This document shows, piece after piece, positions 49,401-58,400 of a stretch of 64,000 bases of DNA. Below the pieces are notes generated by a model that did no database searches, was not told the origin of the DNA, and was given only the letters and a program-made list of their open reading frames with translations. This DNA is from Tethya wilhelma. Taxonomy: Eukaryota; Porifera; Demospongiae; Tethyida; Tethyidae. The translations under genes were made by a program, and so were the position numbers. Position 1 is the first letter of the stretch, and the number at the start of each line of letters is the position of its first letter. The DNA lies in NCBI GenBank assembly GCA_964030475.1, contig CAXIPT010000003.1, positions 6,888,511 to 6,952,510 of the forward strand, in the 5' to 3' direction.

Positions 49401-52400
49401 GTTGCTTGGCATGTGTCACCATGCATTATATTGCTATTGCGCAAAGGATTAGGCACTTTTGTTTTTTTTTTTCATTTACAAAGTATACATATCAACCGTG
49501 TCGGACATGTTATAAGTTCTACAATTTATTTTTTATGGATAAACAATGGCTCACTCTGCCATAATATTATAATAGTATATCAAACCACACATTCGATCAT
49601 GCATTTAATCACATATTAATTTATGGCATCACTGTTTACAATTTGATAACGTAACAATAAATGTTTGGGAACTATAAACTACAGTCTTAGTATTGTAAAC
49701 ATACTGTACACGGGGAGATTGTGACCTGTATTGTGAGAAACAGTATCACTAGTACACATACTCTACATATAAGGGGAAAAAACACACACAAACAAATTAA
49801 AAAAACAGCCAATAGTACGAAAATATCAAAAATTATAGTAGAGCTGACTACTGTAAAATGGTCTACTTCACTCTCTGTCTAGTTCTAGTCATCACTATAC
49901 TAGTGCTGGGAACTTCAAAGTCAGTGTATATAGCAGCAGCTGAAAAGTATGAGTCTAGCACCTTGGAAAATGGGTGTCCAAATATCAATGAAATTGAAGA
50001 AGTTGAACTTGAAATACACAACAATATCGGACCATTGATAGAAGGATTGCCAGAGACAACAGAACAATCACCAATAATAGAGGAAGAGAGTGGAACAAAT
50101 AGACTATGCGCTCATGGTACATTTCGTTACATGGGATATTCTTTCCAGACGACCCCCTCTGGGATGGACAGGACTGCCCATGCATCCACTAGCACATGCT
50201 GTCAGTTCAACATCCCTCCATGGTTCACAAAGGACCTACCCACGCAACCTTTCAAATGATGACATCAAGCTACGCTTACGTCTAGCTAATGAAAATGAGT
50301 TTGACAATGGATGTAATCATGAAGGCAAGCATGCACTTCTTATCAGTGCAATTCATCTAGTCACAATATATGTGTATATATACTCCTCAGTGAATTGACA
50401 GTAATTTAAGCTGTACACACCCTATAATAGTGTATACATTCTCTACCCAAATGGACAGTGGGTGTAGGTGAGTTAACTTAATGGTGGTCTGGCATGCAGT
50501 AAACCATCAATTCTCTGTATATTCATAACATAAATACAAATTAATGATTCAGAACTAGCTGGCAATATAATAATGATCTACATCCAGATAATAGGTTGAA
50601 TGCATAAATATTTGATTCACAAGCCTCATGCAGTTATTCGAAAACATTACTGCTATGAATACTCTTAGCTGGAATAATGCGCAAGTATGGAAGGAAACAT
50701 TTTCAATTCCCCAAAGAATACATGGATAAATAAATATGGTTCAACTATATAGTTCAGAATAGAGGGATACTTTTTTAACATTGAATTTCACAAGTTTAAC
50801 TGCAACTGCACTGTAATGAATTCCTTCATTGTCTGTCTAATTCTCGTCATCACTAGTAGTGCTAGGAACTTCAAAGTCAGTGCAGCAACAGCTGAAAAGT
50901 ATAAGCCTCAAATATTTGAAGATGGGTGTCCAAATATCAATGATTCAGAACTTGAGAAATTTAAAACTAAAACAATCTATAGTATCGGAACACTGATTGA
51001 AGAGCTGATTAACAAGACAGCACAATCATCAACAAGCAATGAAGGTTTGCAAACCACTACATTACTAACAGAACAAGAGACCACTCCTTTGCCAACAACA
51101 GAAGAGACTACCACTGAACCGAGCATGGACACAATTACAGAAGATCAGCAAAACAAACCTACATTTCCGAGGCAAGTGCATGCATGGGGTTCATTAACTG
51201 ACTAGTAACTCACAACTTCAACTTCTCAGAAGTTTTCTTATTAATCATCATATTCTATACTGATCAACTATGATGAAAATCTTTACTATTTTGTTTGCTA
51301 TGGTTGTCTACAGTGCAGCGGCTTCTTGCAACCATATTTGGGACACCATCAATAGAACATCCTTCTTTTATACCATCAACGATAGTGGTAAGTTATATTT
51401 TAGTACCGTATACATGTGCTTAACATCTGCATGATGTTAATTTTTAAGCAGAGCTTTTTTCCTGCATGATATAGTAGATTCAATGATATGTAGCCATGCA
51501 TGCATTGTCCAATTTTATTGCATTGTCAACAGTTTGCATGCAGTATTTTTCACTGATTTATTGTACACAGCTACAGAGATGTGCATTGACAATGAGTACA
51601 ATAATGAGTTCCTTCTTAACTGTTCACCAGTGGATCGGGATACTTGTAAAACCATTAATGGCAATGGAGTCTCTGCAACCCTTTGTGCAACTGCTTCAGG
51701 TAATCTGAAGTATAGCGGCAGAAAAGTTTGTATATACATGCAATGAAGTGTGAAGCAAGCTAGGCATCTCTCAATTTGGTACTTCCTTAATTCATGATTG
51801 CCTTAAATTGGAAACATGAATGCCTTATTTCTTCCTTTTATAAGTAGAGTCTATACTGCTTGAGGTGGTATTTTGTTCTTTCACTTTTTCCAACCTGATT
51901 TGTACTAGTACACTCTGTACAAAGCTCCAGTCACACATGTGTACATTACTTTTTGTGAAGCATTTAGCACTTTTGTGCATATATATTTACCTATTGACTG
52001 CACATGCACTACTTTGTACCCAAAATCTGGGTAAAATTTTTCATATACTCTGTTGACTGGATTATGTCAAAGGTATTTTTCGAAGCGCTAGGCATAGAAA
52101 AGCTAAAAGAATGCTTGTCTCCTTCCAAGCACTTACTTGATATATTTAAGAAGAATAGAGTGGAATAGCAGCAGTAGCCACCCCAGGTAGGACTGTAGAT
52201 CAATTGTTTTTTTGTTTTTTTTGCTGCAATTATGCGCATGCGTAGTCAGTAGACACAAGGCCCTCTTATGGGAAAAGGAAGGGTGGGGGCTGGGAATGAG
52301 GCTAATATAGCATCTACTCAGAAGGACCAAGGAAAAACTGCAAGCTACCTAAATCGGCATGCATGCGATGGTCCCAATTGCACACTGTCAAGAGTATGGC

Positions 52401-55400
52401 ATCACTTTTGGTAATCTCTTACGATAGCTGATTTTTAAACCTGTAATGGCAATGAGTTTATATATAGCCTGTAACTATCCCCTATAATTAGCAGATTTAT
52501 TTGCTCTCGAGAACTGTAGAGAAAATGATCTACTATATACAAAATCTCTGCCACATATGGTGCTACACACTTAAAGTTAATACTTCAATCAAAGTAGGGT
52601 AGTACGTACAATACAATCATGCAGCTACTTTGTTTTTGTGCAAAATATTGATGTTCCACACAGTCATGTATAATTTTTGAAACTCAAAGGTTATTCATTT
52701 CACCTGCCTGTTAAACAGAGTTTCTAGTTTCGTTAGCATAAACATAATTATTTCTGAAATGAGTTATTATAATTCCTAATTATTCTAATGCTAACTTTTC
52801 TTAGGAGAAGGTATCGGTGTTTGCCTTGATAGCACCACTGGAGGTGTTCATGTGCAACCCTCTTGTAGTAAGTCAAGTTAGATTACTGTATGTGCTCTGG
52901 TCAGGGTTGTGCTATAATATATGTACAATAATCACGTGTATTATTTCCATTTACATTGTAGATTGCTAGTAACTCAAAAGTTGAAAGTAAAAGATTGCTG
53001 GCAGCAACATGAACAAAAATTATATATTCTGTAACCGACTGAAAGTTGATATATTGGAAAATTGTGTACTATGCTAAGTAATCATTAATTCTAGTACAAT
53101 TTTTTTTTACTAACCTACACTTTAAATTCCTAATAATTATGTCATTAATTGTTGCCTGTATAAGTGTGCACAATACACGAGCATATGACATATGCAGAGC
53201 TAAAGGCTCATGCAATGTACATTCCTTGAGTGCAGGGGTGTGTAGTTGTCCACCTAAGGCCTTGGCACACCAGCCCACCCAGCTGTGATGGGTATACCTG
53301 CCAGGTTCCCTGGCCATGTCTCATTATATAAGCTAAGGCTCCACTCATTATATATGACTTATTATCAATTATATATAATTATGCACCCCGGGTAGACTTG
53401 AACTCACAACCTTAGCAGTCCATGTGTATGTGTGTGTGTGGGGGGGGGAGGGTGCACCACCATGGCTGAGAGGTGTGGTTAACCTCTCTGGCTCATAACC
53501 CTATACAAAACGATTTTACAGTGTATATACCACAAACTTTGTTACACGCATTATGCAAAATTCAAAAAATACACGTTAACTGTCAAAATAGGCAATCACT
53601 AACAGATATTCTTCAGTGAACTGAGAGTAATTCAAGCTGTACACACTCTATTATAATTATGAATAAATGCTCTACACACAAAAGGACGTTCTGTGATTCT
53701 ATTTTAAAGATAAATAATTAAGTACAGCAGAAAAGATCAATTGAATACATATCTATAGAATAAACATATTTAAGTAAATCAAGCACTTCAATTCTCCAAA
53801 GGATAGAAAACATGCATGTCTCTACTCAAAGAGTGCATGAAATTGTGCTGTATTGTATTCTGCACTGCACTGCTAAAAGGCCAAAATTAAATCAAATTCC
53901 CCAAACCACTAGTCTTGTGATATTCTTGAGTAAAGGAGAATGAATTAACCCATATACATACCCTAAATTACATGAATGCTCTCCACAGAAATGGACTGTG
54001 GCACTAAAATGAAGAAACAGCATAGTAGGAATGTTTAACTGTTAATAAAATGTATACACCATTTACAAATTGGATGCAAATACTAATGGACTGCTAATCC
54101 ACAAAAGTTGAAGCAAATCATATAGCTTGAATTCTCTCAAGAATAAAAAGAAATATGTTATAGTTATTACACCCTTCACTGGCCTGTATGGAGTATAATG
54201 CACGAGTGTGATTAAGTACTAGTATTGCATGAGGGCGAAGCCGAGTGCAATAAGTAACCACACTAGGGCATCACGCCAGACAGCCCAGTGAAGGCTGTAA
54301 TAACTGTTTTGTAGCCCCAATACTTAGTTTAGTTTTCACAGGTACACACTAGGTGTAAGCCACAGGGAATATCAGAAACCACAGGGAAATATCACAAGCC
54401 ATGGACAGGGAAATATCACTGATATAAGCACTGTCGGCGCTTTAATCTACGTCATCAGTTGGCTACAAATTCACATAATTGTGTCCAGTAAATTCCACAA
54501 CTTGTGCATAATAATGTTATAATAATCAAACACTCTTAATTTGAACGTTCATAAAATTTTCAATAATTTCATTTTTCAGTAGTCTTGTTTACAGTTTAAC
54601 TTGTTAACTGTAAACAAGACTACTAAAAATGAACTACTCAACTGTATATCTACTTCTAGTAATCACTACTAGTGCTGGGAACTTCAAATGCAGTGCAGCA
54701 GAAGCTGAAATGTACAAGCCTCAAACTTATGAAGAAAAGTGTCCTATAATTTGCTCAAGAAATATTACGCAATAATTATTGAACGACTGATTAAGCCTCG
54801 GCGCGTGCGTAGCATGTGCAGAGGATTACGGTAGTCGTTTTGTGAGTGTGTGTGTGTGCGTCTGTTACTAAATTATCTGAAGAATGGCAGCTCTAGAGAC
54901 GAAGTAGAAGGTACTTACGCTCATTAATCGAGATTATCTTGAAATTTGACGTGTAGAATCTTGCAAAACGCTGTGGTTTCTGAGATCTGAGGCTTTTGTG
55001 CTTCTTTGAGCGCTTAGCTTAGAAACTGCACCCATTGATCACACCCCTTGCATAGTGTGCGTTATCTAGAAATACAGTAGAGCTAGGAGTGCTGCAGTGC
55101 TGGCCCAGTTTTCTTAGCTGCTTAGCCAGGTAAGTAACTTTGAGAACTATTATGTATGATAATACTGCGTTGTTTACTATAACTGAGTGAACTTTAGTAT
55201 CACTGCTGCCAGACTAACCTATACTATCTCACTCAGTAGCTGATGAGCCAGTCTCTGTAGCCCTCATTTATCTATGCTGTAGCTCAGATGCATATCAGTG
55301 TGAAACAAGCATCAGCAGTGTAACTGTTCAAGTTCTACCTACCAATAAATTTTCAGTTTAAACTGAGTTCAAGTCCCACCAAAGGGTGGCCCACAGCAAC

Positions 55401-58400
55401 ATCAGTGATCTTTCCTGCACTCAGGCCAATTGGAAGATGCCTAGCTAGCATGGAATAGACTAGGCTGTGCACCTAATCTGCTCACTTGGGTCTCAATACT
55501 CATCGTCTTCTTTTATACGCAATGTCATGCATGCATGTTTAGTTTTGCATTCTACATGAGTGCGCCGAGGCTTGTGCACCTGTGGTGCTTTCATTGAACA
55601 TGCAACTGCCTCAGAATGCTGACAATGATCCAATGCCAACAAAACAAAAGACCACTCTTTTGCCAACAATAGAACAGATTACCACTGAACAGAGCATGGC
55701 TACAAATACAGAAGATCTACTATACACTTGCAATGACACACCAAGATGGAGGCAAGCGGTGTTCATTAACACAAGTATAGTAAAATTTTCATAAAAATTA
55801 GCAGTGTAGGAATGGGCACTGCTATAAAATATAGGGAAACAAGGCATGCTGCAATTTCAGCACATGACTACTTCATTTTCATTTTTGATTTCTCATACAT
55901 CCTGTCATATGAAAATAAATATTGATATGCTTCAAACAAAGTTGTACATGCCTTGATAAATAATGGTTTGAATGCATAGATCATGCACACCAATTAGTAT
56001 GCTCAACTGCTGGAGTGTGCCACCTTTTCCTCGATGGTCTGAATAATATACTGACAGGGAGTGCCGACAGATTCACTGAGGTGTAGAACTTAACTGCTAG
56101 CTAAATGGGGCAAAGTATATAAGCAGGTAACCTATAGTAGGCAATGTTGTTTAGTTAACCCTCAAAACTCTAAATTAGATTGAAAGACTTGGGCATAAAA
56201 AATGATGTAGTCATGTGCCGAAATTGCAACATGCCTTGTTCTCTACTTACCGGAATTGTACTTAAGACATATCTGTAAACACTTGATATGTGCTTTAACT
56301 ATATACTGTAAGCTATCAGCGTGTGCACCTTCCATGAAATGGTAAATGTGTCCCACAGACAATTATTATTTTAAGTAGAAATTATATTTCATACAATGTC
56401 ATAATAATCATTAATCATATGTACGTAGTACGTATAGTAGGAATGGGCGGACTGTCCCATAGACACAATACATAATGTTGGTCACTTTAATTGTCTAGTC
56501 AAACAAAATTAAACCTTCTAAGTTGCTCAGAGGCTCTCTGACAGATTACCAATTGCATGCAAGGCCTAAAACTCACAAGTTTCCTCAGCACTCGTATAGA
56601 GCGCTAGTGGGAAGCCACCATAGTGCCATTTTTTGTTCTCTAACGTACTTCCTTCCTTCCTAACTGACTTACTTGAAAAGGATTTCCAGAGAACCAGTCG
56701 GAATGTGTTGAGCCAACTTGGACAGCACAAAGTAAGTCTTATTTTATCATAAATAGGCCTAAACAAAAGTAGAAAGCTTTGAAACTTAGAGTATAAATTC
56801 ATGTGTATTTCAATGCAGCCGTCTTTGCAGTTAGAGTTCAAAGGTCATTATCTACCCACGTGGCATTATTGGGGGCCATAGTGGGTCAGTGGCAAACAAA
56901 CTAGCTACATCTCCCTAAGTGGGTGCACTCGACCATGCAACTATTATATGTGTGTGTGCATCAATTGGAAGTTACTAAGCTACAGTAGATTTTTGAAAGT
57001 TTAGATGGTACAATAAGATTTGAAAACTTACAAAACACTCAAAAACATAATACCGTAGATCGGGAAATTTTTGCTAGTTTAATTTTGCCACTTCAACTGA
57101 TTTGGTAAAGATTGCTGTAAGTTTTAAATTTTCACGTGTTTAATTTTTGCAACTTGTGCCCGTGGCAAAAATTTGTTAACAGCGAAAAATTCCCAATCTA
57201 TGATAAATCTACTTGAACTACTAACCCTTTCATACTATAGAGAGATTCTGAAAAACAGTTAGCCAATCAGAGCTGATCGAAAGTCTTTGAAGTTGAATTA
57301 ACACCACATTCAAGTGGAAGTACCATGCCAATTTTGGCCACACCATTCAAAACGTGAGCAAAATAAATTTTTTTGACAGAGGAGCAATTCTAAGTAAGTT
57401 CACTGCATACAACTCCATGTTCTTACTCAACACACTCCAATAATGACATCCTTAAGCAAAATTGCCAAAAAAAATGCTTTGAAAATCCTTTTGTGGAAAT
57501 TGTTCATTTATACATGGAACACAGGGCAGCGCCATCATTTGCCCACAAGAGGTGTGGTCAAAATCTGAAGCACTGATTGGCTAATAGTTTTGCAAATCCC
57601 TCTATAATATACCAGCTAATGCACTGTCTACTAACTATACCAGTAGTACACATGACCCAGCCTGTGACATCACATTACATCAAAGTATATAAACAATTAA
57701 TACAATATTATTTCAATCATATCTGTTGCAGTTCCATCAGTCACCCGAGATACTCTCAATGACACAGGTTGACCCAAGGTGTTTGTGGTTGGATTGGTGG
57801 TCATCCTTAGCACTGCAGCTACTCCTGAACCATCTCCCTCACCAGGTGGTGATGATACACTTTCAATATTTATTTCAGCATCTATAGCATAGATATGAAG
57901 GTATTGGGAAATTGATTGAGATTCACATCCACACATGGAACTATACAAACGCAGACACAACCAAACACATAGATGGATATTTCTAAAAGAAATATATATT
58001 ATAGCAAATTCATGCAGTGTGCTTTCACATGCCTAACTCAATGATCCAAAAATATGGATGCTCATGTATTTAAGGTTCCTTAGTTACCTTGATCATTGTC
58101 TGCAATACCAATAGTAGCCACTTCCGAACCAGATACTGCACTGGCCAATGTTGAAGCCACTGTTATTGATAACGCATAGTTTTCTGTGCCTTCTATTAAT
58201 GCATCATCTAACACATTCACCATGACATCCATGGTTGCATCGTGTGCTGATGAGGCAGTGAATGTAACTGATGTTGTAAGGAGTGTAAAATCAGTTCCAG
58301 CTGCAAGTGACAGTGTAAACTAGAATCATGCTCAAACATGACTTAAAAGTTTATACCATAGAGCAGGAAATTTGACACCAATTTAATATTTGAGTGACTA

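Noticed and set aside
49858..52969. X genes as misread exons of the Calx-beta gene
   Set aside because: They are on the opposite strand, start with signal peptides, and contain no Calx-beta motif.
53300..53460. Functional tRNA gene on the minus strand
   Set aside because: A B-box-like sequence is present but no acceptor stem, A box or cloverleaf can be formed.
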